Below the pieces are notes generated by a model. The model did no database searches. It saw only the letters and a list, made by a program, of their open reading frames with translations, and was not told the origin of the DNA. Below are positions 27,358 to 35,982 of a stretch of 64,000 bases of DNA, in pieces; within the stretch, counting starts at the first letter, position 1, and each line of letters starts with the position of its first letter. The DNA comes from DATJLY01 sp035604615. GTDB taxonomy: Bacteria; Pseudomonadota; Alphaproteobacteria; ATCC43930; CGMCC-115725. Location: contig DATNID010000055.1 of assembly GCA_035604615.1 (NCBI GenBank), forward strand, positions 62,001-126,000, given 5' to 3'. The position numbers and the translations under genes were made by a program.

Positions 27358-27832
27358 CGACGGAACCCAACGGGCATTTGCCACATTTCGTGTGGTCGGC
27401 GACAAGTTGCACCCTGCTGACATCACACAAATTTTGCATACGGTCCCCACCTTTTCATTCCGCAAGGGAGAGAAATACCAGCCCGGCGACCGCAGTCCGG
27501 TTATGGCCGGCAAAACCGGCACATGGTTCTTCTCGACCGATCGCGTCGTCGCCAGCCCGCGCCTGGACGATCACGTGACCTACCTTCTCAAGATGATTCT
27601 GCCGCATTCCGGCGCGACCGATCAGTTGACGGCTCTCCGCGACCTCATTCACAGGAAAAACCTCAAGGCGGTTGTCACGCTCTTCTGGCATGGCCGAAGT
27701 GGATCGCGAAAGCCGAGCCTGCCGACGACTGCGCTGGATATTTTCAAATTGCTGCCCGCCACCGTGGAGGTCGACTTCGACGCCGACGAGGAGCCGCCGC
27801 GAAAGAGGGCCGCCGTCAGCAGCCGCGCCTGA
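27344..27832 (+). CDS. DUF4279 domain-containing protein
   Basis: The 162-residue product starts at the ATG at 27344 inside the end of the preceding gene. It has the DUF4279 layout: a first strand AFATFRVVGDKLHPADITQIL, a Lys/Gly-rich loop (RKGEKYQPGD), the conserved Trp strand GTWFFSTD, a helix LDDHVTYLLKMIL and a last beta pair around LKAVVTLFWHG. DUF4279 proteins are small and uncharacterised, and some occur beside toxin genes as possible immunity proteins. The pairing with the 77-residue gene fits that idea, but this is inference. An Arg/Lys-rich tail follows the domain. Confidence 0.72.
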   Translation: MTKSDDGTQRAFATFRVVGDKLHPADITQILHTVPTFSFRKGEKYQPGDRSPVMAGKTGTWFFSTDRVVASPRLDDHVTYLLKMILPHSGATDQLTALRDLIHRKNLKAVVTLFWHGRSGSRKPSLPTTALDIFKLLPATVEVDFDADEEPPRKRAAVSSRA

Positions 27833-27911
27833 CCTTTCGCCCCCGCCGCCCCTTGCCCCGCCAACCCTTGCCCACTAGTTTGCGCTCCCTCAGCCACGCG
27901 AGGAGCGCCCC

Positions 27912-28634
27912 ATGCCGCGCCCGTCCGGCCGCGCCCCCGACGAGATGCGACCGGTCTCGCTCGAGCCGGGCGTCGCCAAATATGCCGAAGGCTCGTGCCT
28001 TGCCCGCTTCGGCGACACGCATGTCCTGTGCACCGCCTCGGTCGAGGAAAAGGTGCCGCCCTTCCTGCGCAATTCCGGGCGCGGCTGGATCACCGCCGAG
28101 TACGGCATGCTGCCGCGCTCCACCCACACCCGCACCGACCGCGAGGCCGCGCGCGGCAAGCAGTCCGGCCGGACCCAGGAAATCCAGCGCCTGATCGGGC
28201 GCTCGCTGCGCGCCGTGACCGATCTCACGCTCCTGGGCGAGCGCCAGATCCGGATCGATTGCGACGTGCTCCAGGCCGACGGCGGCACCCGCACCGCCGC
28301 GGTCACGGGGAGCTATGTGGCGCTCCACGCCGCATTGAAGGGGCTGGTGGCGTCGGGCGCGCTGGCGCGTATGCCGTTCCAGGATGCGGTGGCGGCGGTG
28401 TCGTGCGGCATGGTCGACGGTCGCGCGGTGCTTGATCTCGATTATGCCGAGGATTCGGGCGCCGCGGCCGACGCCAATTTCGTGCTCACCGGCAGCGGCG
28501 GCATGGTCGAGGTCCAGGCCACGGCCGAAGGCGCGGTGTTCGCCGAGAGCGATTTCGCGACCATGCTCGGGCTCGCCCGGCGCGGCATCGGCGAGCTGCT
28601 CTCGCTCCAGCGCAAGGCGCTGGGCCTGGCGTGA
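27912..28634 (+). CDS. rph: Ribonuclease PH
   Basis: A 240-residue phosphorolytic 3'-5' exoribonuclease that trims tRNA 3' ends and helps degrade structured RNA. Family motifs are present: RPSGRAPDEMRPVSLEPG at the N-terminus, the phosphate-binding GRTQEIQRLIGRSLR, and IRIDCDVLQADGGTRTAA. GAGGAGCGCC precedes the ATG. It is followed after four bases by rdgB, the usual order in alphaproteobacteria, where this gene sits divergent from hrcA. Confidence 0.96.
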   Translation: MPRPSGRAPDEMRPVSLEPGVAKYAEGSCLARFGDTHVLCTASVEEKVPPFLRNSGRGWITAEYGMLPRSTHTRTDREAARGKQSGRTQEIQRLIGRSLRAVTDLTLLGERQIRIDCDVLQADGGTRTAAVTGSYVALHAALKGLVASGALARMPFQDAVAAVSCGMVDGRAVLDLDYAEDSGAAADANFVLTGSGGMVEVQATAEGAVFAESDFATMLGLARRGIGELLSLQRKALGLA

Positions 28635-28638
28635 CGCG

Positions 28639-29241
28639 ATGGCGCGCCGCTTCGCCGGCAAGACGCTCGCGCTCGCCACCCACAATCCGGGCAAGCTCGT
28701 CGAGATCGCGGCGCTGGTCGAGCCTTACGGCATCGCCACTGTGAGCGCCGCCGCGCTCGGCCTCCCCGAGCCCGAGGAGACCGGCGCGACATTCGAGGAG
28801 AACGCCGCCCTGAAGGCGCTCGCCACGGCGGAAGCGAGCGGGCTGCCGGCGTTGGCCGATGATTCCGGCTTGGTGGTGCCGGCGCTGAGCGGCGCGCCGG
28901 GCATCCACTCGGCGCGCTGGGCCGGGGAGAGCCGCGATTTCGCGGCGGCGATGCGGCGGGTTGAGCGCGAGCTGGGCGCAAGCGACCGCGCCGCCAAGTT
29001 CGTCGCCGTGCTGGCGCTTGCCTGGCCCGACCGCCATGTCGAGCTGTTCCGCGGCGAGGTCGAGGGGAGCTTGACCTTTCCGCCGCGTGGCGACCGCGGC
29101 TTCGGCTATGACCCGATCTTCGTCGCGCGCGGCATGACGGAGACCTTCGGCGAGATGGAGCCCGCGGCCAAGCACGCGATCAGCCACCGCGCCGTGGCGT
29201 TCCGCAAGCTGGTCGAAGCGGTGCTCGGGCCGGCGCTATGA
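28639..29241 (+). CDS. rdgB: XTP/dITP diphosphatase (non-canonical purine NTP pyrophosphatase, RdgB/HAM1)
   Basis: A 200-residue house-cleaning enzyme that hydrolyses dITP, dXTP and ITP to monophosphates. It shows the N-terminal substrate loop THNPGKLVEI, the metal and base-binding ADDSGL, and GDRGFGYDPIF plus SHRAVAFRKL near the end, all typical. The ATG at 28639 lies four bases after the rph stop. The stop overlaps the hemW start in ATGA, so rph-rdgB-hemW form one operon. Confidence 0.95.
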   Translation: MARRFAGKTLALATHNPGKLVEIAALVEPYGIATVSAAALGLPEPEETGATFEENAALKALATAEASGLPALADDSGLVVPALSGAPGIHSARWAGESRDFAAAMRRVERELGASDRAAKFVAVLALAWPDRHVELFRGEVEGSLTFPPRGDRGFGYDPIFVARGMTETFGEMEPAAKHAISHRAVAFRKLVEAVLGPAL

Positions 29242-30389
29242 GCGGCGACATCGCGCTCTACGTCCATTGGCCGTTCTGCAAATCGAAATGTCCCTATTGC
29301 GACTTCAACTCCCATGTCCGCGGCGCGATCGACGACACGCGCTGGCGCGCGGCGCTGCTGCGCGAGCTCGACCATTACGGCGCGGCGACGCGCGGGCGGC
29401 GGCTCGTCTCGGTGTTTTTCGGCGGCGGTACGCCGTCGCTGATGGCGCCCGCGACGGTCGCGGCTGTGCTCGACCGCGCCGCGCTCTACTGGCATGGGAC
29501 GCGCGATTGCGAAGTGACGCTCGAGGCCAATCCGACCTCGGTCGAGGCGGGGCGGCTCGCGGATTTCCGCGCCGCCGGCGTCAACCGCGCCTCGCTCGGC
29601 GTCCAGGCGCTCGACGACCGCGCGCTCGCGTTCCTCGGCCGCGGCCACGACGCCGCCGAGGCGCGCGCGGCGGTCGGCATCGCGGCGCGCGTGTTTCAGC
29701 GCTACTCGTTCGATCTCATCTATGCGCGCCCGGGGCAGAGTGTCGCGGCGTGGGAGCGCGAGATCGCGGACGCCTTGGCGCTCGCGGGCGACCATCTCTC
29801 CGTCTATCAGCTCACCATCGAGCCGGGCACGGCCTTCGCCACGGCCCACGCTCGCGGCGATTTCGCGCTCCCCGACGAGGATCTCGCCGGCGCGCTCTAC
29901 GAGACGACGCAAGCGGCGCTCGAGCGCGCCGGGCTGCCGGCCTACGAGATCTCCAACCACGCGCGCCCCGGCGGCGAATGCCGGCATAATCTGGTTTATT
30001 GGCGTTACGACGATTATGCCGGGGTCGGTCCCGGCGCCCATGGCCGCCTGACGCTCGACGGCGCCAAGCTCGCGACCCGGCAGCGCCGCTCCCCGGAAGC
30101 CTGGCTCGCTGCGGTCGAGCGCGACGGGCACGCGACCGAGGAACGCACCGCCGTGCCGGCGCGCGAGCGGCTCGAAGAGATGCTGATGATGGGGCTCCGC
30201 CTCAAGGAAGGCGTCGCCAGCGCGCGCTTCCGGCGCGAGACCGGGGCCGAGCCCGAGGAGGCGCTCGACCGCAGCGTCATCGCCGATCTCACCGCGGGCG
30301 GCTTTCTCGTGCTCGACGAGACCGGCATGCGCGCTACCGACGCGGGCCGCCAGCGCCTCAACGCGGTGCTGGCACGGCTCCTCGTTTGA
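29238..30389 (+). CDS. hemW: Radical SAM heme chaperone HemW (coproporphyrinogen III oxidase-like)
   Basis: A 383-residue radical SAM protein. The cluster motif is C14-x3-C18-x2-C21 in FCKSKCPYCDF, followed by GGGTPSLM. The HNxxYW block reads CRHNLVYWRYDDYAGVGPGAHG. HemW proteins bind and deliver heme; they lack the extra features of true oxygen-independent coproporphyrinogen oxidase HemN, and length and position after rdgB favour HemW. Its stop is immediately adjacent to the stop of the convergent DUF429 gene. Confidence 0.93.
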   Translation: MSGDIALYVHWPFCKSKCPYCDFNSHVRGAIDDTRWRAALLRELDHYGAATRGRRLVSVFFGGGTPSLMAPATVAAVLDRAALYWHGTRDCEVTLEANPTSVEAGRLADFRAAGVNRASLGVQALDDRALAFLGRGHDAAEARAAVGIAARVFQRYSFDLIYARPGQSVAAWEREIADALALAGDHLSVYQLTIEPGTAFATAHARGDFALPDEDLAGALYETTQAALERAGLPAYEISNHARPGGECRHNLVYWRYDDYAGVGPGAHGRLTLDGAKLATRQRRSPEAWLAAVERDGHATEERTAVPARERLEEMLMMGLRLKEGVASARFRRETGAEPEEALDRSVIADLTAGGFLVLDETGMRATDAGRQRLNAVLARLLV

Positions 30390-31058
30390 TCAGTACCAGA
30401 TGTCCATGCGCAGACCCTTCTCGTCGGTCGCGACAGCGCACGGCAGCCTGATCGGATCGCGTGCGGCGAGGGCCAGAGCGCAGGCGTCGAGCACGTCGTC
30501 GGCGCCCACGTCCGAAGGGCGTTGCGAGAGCCAAGCGTCGATTTCGACGATGCCCGCGGCGAGGACGAGATCGCGGCGGCGTTGATGCCCCTCAGGTTTC
30601 TTCTTCGGCGGCAGCACGCCGCCGCCGTTGAGGCGCATGAAGGCAAGCTCGGGATGTGCCTCGTAGATCGCGTCCTGGCGCGCGGGCGTGATGAAGCGGT
30701 CGACCTCGGCGATCTTCGGCAGGATGGCCCAGAGCTGGCGCGAAATGCCGTGGCCGTCGGACTTGGCCCACGCGTTTGCCACGTGGTAGTCCTCGAAATC
30801 GAGGAGCGGCCTTCGCGCGTCGAGGAAAACCCGCGACCGCGCCGCGCCGAGAAGCGTCCGCGCTTCGAGATCGCAATCGCGACGTCCGCGCGGCGGCAAT
30901 CCGATGGGAATGTCGATCAGCACGCGCTCGGCCTCGAACGATGCGACCTCGTCGATGTGCGCGAGGGCCCGGCAGTGGAGTCGCCCTGCCTCATCGAGAA
31001 TCACCGCGATCCAGCCGGAGCGGCTTCCATCGATGCCAACGAAGCGCGGCCGCGCCAT
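30390..31058 (-). CDS. DUF429 domain-containing protein (RNase H-like fold)
   Basis: A 222-residue protein of the DUF429 family, predicted to adopt an RNase H-like fold. It shows FVGIDGSRSGWIAV at the N-terminus (the acidic first strand), VLIDIPIGLPPRGRRDCD, VFLDARR, the PARQDAIYEAHPELAF block and a late DVLDACALALAA helix with the second acidic position. The biochemical role is not established. It starts one base after the stop of the upstream flavoprotein gene, suggesting co-transcription. Confidence 0.85.
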   Translation of the reverse strand: MARPRFVGIDGSRSGWIAVILDEAGRLHCRALAHIDEVASFEAERVLIDIPIGLPPRGRRDCDLEARTLLGAARSRVFLDARRPLLDFEDYHVANAWAKSDGHGISRQLWAILPKIAEVDRFITPARQDAIYEAHPELAFMRLNGGGVLPPKKKPEGHQRRRDLVLAAGIVEIDAWLSQRPSDVGADDVLDACALALAARDPIRLPCAVATDEKGLRMDIWY

Positions 31059-31059
31059 C

Positions 31060-32523
31060 TCAGGTGGCGAATGCGGCGGCGCGGCCGGCGAGCCGTCCCG
31101 AGGTCAAGGCCCAGCCGAGCGAGTGGCCGTGATAGAGGCTCGAGAACCCGCCCTGGCCCGCGCCGCCTGCGGCATAGAGGCCCGGGATCGGCGCGCCCGC
31201 CTCGTCCAGCACCGCGAAGCTGGTATCGACCGCGAGCCCGACATGGGTGAGCAGCATCCACGCCTTCAGCGGCCCCATCGCGACAAAGGGGCCCGCGCCC
31301 AGCCGGCTCGCCGCCACGGCCGCGGCCAGCGCCGTCGCTGGAATGCCGATCGCCGGCGCCAGCGCGGCGATATCGGGCGCCTCGCGGAAAATGTCAGGCC
31401 GCACCTTGCGGTAGTCGTCGATATAGGCGAAGGCGACGCCGGGCGCGGTCGAGACGTAATGGGGCCAGCGCTCGTATTTTTCGGCAATGCGCGCATCCAT
31501 GACCAGGAACGCCTCGCCCGATGGCTGCTGCGCGATCGCCTCGGCCGGCAGGCCCAGCTCGTCGGCGAAACGTGTGCCATCGCGGTTGACGAGGATCGCG
31601 CCCTCCTCGAAGAGCGCGCGCTCGGGCGCCAGCGCCGTCATCGCCGCGCGCAGCACCAGGGGCCGCGTCCAGGCGCTGGGCAGATGCGTCAGGGCAAGCT
31701 TCATGGCACGCGTCACGATGCGCCATGGCGGCAGCGCGGCGAGACGGCTCGGCCGCAGCGGCGGCGCGAACCGAGCCTGCGCCAGCCGTGCCGACGACAG
31801 ATCGGGCCGGAGCGCGAGCTTGGCGCCGATCGCCACCGCCATGCGCTGCCCGTCGCCGGTCGAGAGCGGGTTGATCGGATCGAGCAGATCGGCGCCCTCG
31901 CCCATGAGCGCCTTGCGCATCTCTCGGTTGGCGCTGAAATCGCCGCTGGCGAGAACGACGGCGCGGGCGTTCACGGTTTCGCGCCTGCCGTCGCGCGCCA
32001 CCTCGACGCCCACGACGCGTCCCTCCCGCATCACCAGGCGCTCGGCCGCGGTGGCGAGGCGGAACGCGACGCCGAGGCGCCGGCAATGGCGCGTCAAGCG
32101 GTGGACATAGGCGCGCCCGCCCGGCAGCGCCTGGTAGAAGCGCTTGGTGCGGAACGGCGGCTGCAGCAGCGGGCCGATGAAATCGACCCCGATCGCGGCC
32201 AGGAAGTCGACCGTGTCGGGCACGTTCTCGACATGGAGGCGGCGCAACGCGGGATTGTCGCCGAGCCCCAGCGCCTGGCCCAGCTCGACCAGCTCCTCCT
32301 CGTGGCGGCGCGGTGAATCGGCGATCCCGGCGCGGCGCTGCATCTCGGTACAGGACGCCATCAGCGAGCCCACCGCAATGGCGGTGGTGCCGCCGATGGT
32401 GGCACCCTTCTCGATCACCAGCACCGTGCGTTCGCGCTGCGCGGCCTCGGCCGCGGCGGTCAACCCGGCGCCGCCGCTGCCGACGACGACGATGTCGAAG
32501 CCGGACCGCGCGGCGTCTGTCAT
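31060..32523 (-). CDS. FAD-dependent oxidoreductase, fumarate reductase/3-ketosteroid dehydrogenase-like
   Basis: A 487-residue flavoprotein. The FAD-binding motif VVVGSGGAGLTAA lies at 12-24, IEKGATIGGTTAIA covers the second FAD contact, and the C-terminus has the closing FAD loop GLYAAGGAGQGGFSSLYHGHS. Between them is the flexible substrate domain of succinate dehydrogenase/fumarate reductase-type flavoproteins. There is no signal peptide, heme-binding motif or partner subunit gene nearby, so it is probably a soluble dehydrogenase of an unknown unsaturated or keto substrate. Confidence 0.85.
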   Translation of the reverse strand: MTDAARSGFDIVVVGSGGAGLTAAAEAAQRERTVLVIEKGATIGGTTAIAVGSLMASCTEMQRRAGIADSPRRHEEELVELGQALGLGDNPALRRLHVENVPDTVDFLAAIGVDFIGPLLQPPFRTKRFYQALPGGRAYVHRLTRHCRRLGVAFRLATAAERLVMREGRVVGVEVARDGRRETVNARAVVLASGDFSANREMRKALMGEGADLLDPINPLSTGDGQRMAVAIGAKLALRPDLSSARLAQARFAPPLRPSRLAALPPWRIVTRAMKLALTHLPSAWTRPLVLRAAMTALAPERALFEEGAILVNRDGTRFADELGLPAEAIAQQPSGEAFLVMDARIAEKYERWPHYVSTAPGVAFAYIDDYRKVRPDIFREAPDIAALAPAIGIPATALAAAVAASRLGAGPFVAMGPLKAWMLLTHVGLAVDTSFAVLDEAGAPIPGLYAAGGAGQGGFSSLYHGHSLGWALTSGRLAGRAAAFAT

Positions 32524-32531
32524 GGGCCGGG

Positions 32532-33776
32532 TCAGTATCCGAGGCGTTGGAAGGTCTGCGGCGCGGGGTCGATCAAGGTAGCGCCGGTGCGGTGGACTTC
32601 GAGCACGGCGAGACCGCGCTCGACCGCGCCGTCGGGAAGCAGGCGGAAGATGCCGTTCAGCCCGGTAAAGCCGCTGGGATTGGTGAGCGCGGCGGCGGAG
32701 AAGTCGGGCGCCGGGCTGGCATGCGCCAGCACCGCGGCGAGCGCGGCGCCGTCATAGCCCAGGGTTGCGAGCAGCGGCGGCGCGTGCTTGTAGAGCGCCT
32801 CGAACCGCTTCTCGAAATCGGCGCGCACCTCGGGTGCCGGCGCGGCGTACCAGCCGCCCTCGAGCGCGGGCTCGGTGCCGATGCTCGAATCCGCCCACAA
32901 GCCGGTGCCAAGCAGCTTCACCTTGTCGGGATCGATGCCGTAATACGGCAGCAGCGGCGCCAACGCCTTGAGCTTGGCGCCGCCCTCGGCCAGCAGGATG
33001 GCGTCGAAATCCGCGCCCGCGGCGATGCTCTGCACTGTCGATCCATAGTTGGTCGCGGCAGGATCGTAGCGCGCGACGCGGCTCATGCTTGCGCCGGCGA
33101 TCTGCGCCGAATCCCGCAGCGCATTGACCGCAAGGTCGCCGTAGGGACCAAGCGGTGCGAGCGTCGCGAAGCGGTCGCGTCCGTGGGCATGGGCATAGAC
33201 GACGACGCGCTGGATTTCCTGCCGCGCATCGAAGCTCATCAGCCAGGTGCCGTTGCCGGCGAGCTGGGTCGCGGTCGAGAAGGCGACCAGCGGCACGTTG
33301 GCGGTTTGCGCGATCGGCTTCACCGCCTCGACTTCGGCCGCGAGCAGCGGGCCGAGGATGAGCTTCGCACCGTCGGCAATGGCCGAGCGCGCCGCTTCCG
33401 CCGCCATCGGCGCGGTGCCGCCGGTGTCGCGCACCAAAAGCTGGAGGCGGTCGTCGGCAATGTCGAACAGCGCCATCTGCGCCGCGTCGAGCATCGACTG
33501 GCCCAGGCCCGCGCTCGGTCCCGAGAGCGGGAGCAGCAGCGCCACCGGCGCCTTGTTGCCCGTGGGCGCGGTCGCCGGCGCGGGCGGCGGCGCGGCGCCG
33601 GCGGGCGGCAGCGGCGTCGCCGTCACCGGCGCGGGAACGATAGTCGAGGGCGCCGCGTTGGGCCCGGGTTGCGGCGTTGCCTTGCCGCCCCCTATCGTGC
33701 AGCCCGCGAGCGCGCAGCCGGCGGCGACGATGAGCGCCGCGGCCGGGCCGCGCAGGCGGCGAAGCGGGAACCACAC
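32532..33776 (-). CDS. Penicillin-binding protein activator (LpoA-like lipoprotein, Peripla_BP_6 fold)
   Basis: The GTG at 33776, with GAGGG nine bases upstream, is preferred over an in-frame TTG at 33782, giving 414 residues. A signal peptide with lipobox LAGC near residues 23-26 marks an outer-membrane lipoprotein. A Pro/Ala-rich linker (about 30-75) leads into a periplasmic-binding fold beginning PVALLLPLSGPSAGLGQSM. The LpoA/YraM position beside rsmI and yraN supports a role in activating bifunctional peptidoglycan synthases. It is divergent from rsmI with almost no gap, so the two promoters must lie within each other's 5' ends. Confidence 0.87.
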   Translation of the reverse strand: MWFPLRRLRGPAAALIVAAGCALAGCTIGGGKATPQPGPNAAPSTIVPAPVTATPLPPAGAAPPPAPATAPTGNKAPVALLLPLSGPSAGLGQSMLDAAQMALFDIADDRLQLLVRDTGGTAPMAAEAARSAIADGAKLILGPLLAAEVEAVKPIAQTANVPLVAFSTATQLAGNGTWLMSFDARQEIQRVVVYAHAHGRDRFATLAPLGPYGDLAVNALRDSAQIAGASMSRVARYDPAATNYGSTVQSIAAGADFDAILLAEGGAKLKALAPLLPYYGIDPDKVKLLGTGLWADSSIGTEPALEGGWYAAPAPEVRADFEKRFEALYKHAPPLLATLGYDGAALAAVLAHASPAPDFSAAALTNPSGFTGLNGIFRLLPDGAVERGLAVLEVHRTGATLIDPAPQTFQRLGY

Positions 33777-33781
33777 GCGCA

Positions 33782-34702
33782 ATGTCCCTCGACGCGAAAG
33801 AGGGCCGTGAGCCTATCGGCGCGGCGACACAAAGTAAACCGGCCGAGGGCATGATCGCGCCAGGGCTCTATGTCGTCGCGACACCCATTGGCAATGCCGA
33901 GGACATCACCCTGCGCGCCCTCAGGGTGCTGCGCACGGCCCATGTGATCGCCTGCGAGGATACGCGCGTCAGCGCCAAACTGCTCGGCCGCTACGGCATC
34001 GCCACCGCGCGCCTCGCCTATCATGACCACAATGCCGAGCGGATGCGGCCGCGTCTCCTGGCGCGGCTCGCCGCAGGCGAGATCGTCGCGCTCATCTCCG
34101 ACGCCGGCACGCCGCTGGTGTCCGACCCCGGCTTCAAGCTGGTGCGCGAGGCGATCGCGCACGGCGTCGCCGTGACGACGCTTCCGGGCCCGTCGGCGCC
34201 CCTTGCCGCGCTGGTGCTGTCGGGCCTGCCGTCCGACCGGTTTCTGTTCGCCGGATTCCTGCCCGCCAAGGACGCGGCGCGCCGCAGCGCGCTCGCCGCG
34301 CTCAAGACCGTGCCGGCGACGCTGATCTTTCTCGAGAGCGCGCCGCGCCTCGCGGCTTCGCTGGCCGCCATGGCGGCGGAGCTCGGCGACCGGCCGGCGG
34401 CGGTGGCGCGGGAGCTGACCAAGCTGCACGAGGAGGTGCGCCGCGCATCGCTCGCTGCGCTGGCCGAGCATTATCGCGAAGCCGGCCCGCCCCGGGGCGA
34501 GATCGTGGTGGTGGTGGGCGGGCCCGAGGAGGCGCTGGCGCAAGCCCCGGACGTGCGCGACGCGGCGCTCGACGACGCACTCCGGGCCGCGCTCGAACGC
34601 ATGAGCATCAAGGACGCGACCTCGGTGGTGGTGGCGGCGCTGGGATTGCCGCGCCGCGCCGTTTATGCCCGCGCGCTCGCACTCGCCGGGCGCGCGCCGT
34701 GA
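33782..34702 (+). CDS. rsmI: 16S rRNA (cytidine1402-2'-O)-methyltransferase RsmI
   Basis: A 306-residue SAM-dependent methyltransferase that 2'-O-methylates C1402 in the decoding centre. Motifs: GLYVVATPIGNAEDITLRALRVL, ACEDTRVSAKLL and ISDAGTPLVSDPGFKLVR, the signature of the family, followed by TLPGPSAPLAALVLSGLP. An alternative ATG at 33851 would remove 23 non-conserved residues. The stop overlaps the yraN start (GTGA). Confidence 0.95.
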   Translation: MSLDAKEGREPIGAATQSKPAEGMIAPGLYVVATPIGNAEDITLRALRVLRTAHVIACEDTRVSAKLLGRYGIATARLAYHDHNAERMRPRLLARLAAGEIVALISDAGTPLVSDPGFKLVREAIAHGVAVTTLPGPSAPLAALVLSGLPSDRFLFAGFLPAKDAARRSALAALKTVPATLIFLESAPRLAASLAAMAAELGDRPAAVARELTKLHEEVRRASLAALAEHYREAGPPRGEIVVVVGGPEEALAQAPDVRDAALDDALRAALERMSIKDATSVVVAALGLPRRAVYARALALAGRAP

Positions 34703-35064
34703 AGGCGGCGCGCCGCGCCGCCGACCGCCGCGGCCGGACGGCGGAGCTGCTGTGCCTGTGTCATCTCCGGCTCAGGGGCTATCGCGTCCTGGCGCGCCGG
34801 TTCCGCGTGCCGTCCGGCGAGATCGACCTCATCGTCCGGCGCGGCCGCGTCCTGGCCGCGATCGAGGTCAAGGCACGCGCCGATTTCGAGGCCGCGGGCG
34901 CCGCGGTGCTCGCGCGTCAGCGCCGCCGCATCGCCCGCGCACTCGAGCATTTCCTCGCCGCTCGGCCCGAACTCAGGAACCTCGACGCGCGCTTCGACGT
35001 TATGCTGGTGGTGCCGCGCCGGCTGCCCCGCCACCTTGCCGATGCTTGGCGACTCGACGGATAG
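34699..35064 (+). CDS. yraN: YraN family protein (UPF0102), putative endonuclease fold
   Basis: A 121-residue protein with the restriction-endonuclease-like core of UPF0102: GRTAELLCLCHLRLRGYRVLARR, then GEIDLIVRR and AAIEVKAR, giving the E...GEID...EVK catalytic pattern. The cellular function is unknown although the gene is very widely conserved next to rsmI. It starts with GTG inside the rsmI stop and ends in TAG. Confidence 0.92.
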   Translation: MKAARRAADRRGRTAELLCLCHLRLRGYRVLARRFRVPSGEIDLIVRRGRVLAAIEVKARADFEAAGAAVLARQRRRIARALEHFLAARPELRNLDARFDVMLVVPRRLPRHLADAWRLDG

Positions 35065-35159
35065 GTCGGGGCTTGCCACGAAATCGCCGCAAACCGGCCC
35101 TTCCCACGACTCAACCCAAGCGCCACAATCGTGCCGTCCCGCCAGCAGGAGAACGCGCC

Positions 35160-35903
35160 TTGGCCCATCGCTCGCTTGTGACGACAATCCTTGTCGCCGC
35201 TCTTGCCGGCGCCGGTGCGGCGTCGCTCGGAGGCTGCGTCATCGCCGCGGTTGGGGCGGCGGGCGCGGGCGGGGGCTATGCGCTGAGCCAGGAGCGCTCG
35301 CTCTCCGACACCGCGCGGGATGCCGGCATCCACGCCGTCATCGCCCAGGCGTGGAAGAAGTACAACGTGAAGATGTTCGAAGATCTCGACACGACGGTCT
35401 ATGAGGGCCGCGTGCTCATCACCGGCGACGTGCCGACCGAGGAGTGGCGGGCCGAAGCAGTGAAGCTCGCCTGGCAGACCGACAGGGTCAAAGAGGTCTA
35501 TGATGAGATCCAGGTTGGACCCGAGGAAGGCTTCGGGCAGGACATGGGCGACACGGCGATCACCAGCAAGCTCAAGACCCAGATCATCGCCGACGCCGAC
35601 GTGAAGTCGATCAACTACACGGTCACGACGGTCAAGGGCGTGGTCTACATCATCGGCTCGGCGCGCAGCCAGGCCGAGATCGATCGCGTCATCGATCACG
35701 CGCGCAACATCGGCGACGTGCGCCGCGTCGTCTCCTATGTCCGCATCCGCACCGGCGAGCCGCCCAAGGCCGAGGCCCAAGGCACACCCAGGCCGAGCGC
35801 GCCGCCGCCGGGTGCCGCGCCGCCGGGACCGCCTCCTGGCGCGAGCGACGCGGTGTCGATGCCGACGCCGCGCCAGGAAATCCAGGTCCAGCCGCTGCAA
35901 TAG
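35160..35903 (+). CDS. BON domain lipoprotein (DolP/YraP-like)
   Basis: The TTG at 35160 has AGGAG eight bases upstream and yields 247 residues. The signal peptide ends in lipobox LGGC (23-26), placing the mature protein in the outer membrane. Two BON domains follow: one around VLITGDVPTEEWRAEAV and one around VVYIIGSARSQAEIDRVI. The tail is Pro-rich and ends with Gln-rich residues. DolP in E. coli sits in the same rsmI-lpoA-yraN-yraP neighbourhood and maintains outer-membrane integrity; the same role is likely here. Confidence 0.87.
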   Translation: MAHRSLVTTILVAALAGAGAASLGGCVIAAVGAAGAGGGYALSQERSLSDTARDAGIHAVIAQAWKKYNVKMFEDLDTTVYEGRVLITGDVPTEEWRAEAVKLAWQTDRVKEVYDEIQVGPEEGFGQDMGDTAITSKLKTQIIADADVKSINYTVTTVKGVVYIIGSARSQAEIDRVIDHARNIGDVRRVVSYVRIRTGEPPKAEAQGTPRPSAPPPGAAPPGPPPGASDAVSMPTPRQEIQVQPLQ

Positions 35904-35982
35904 GGGCACCTGCGCCCGACGCAATCTTGCGGGGTGTTGCCGCGGCCGCGATACTCGCGCTCCTTGGCAGGAGAGGTTGGGC

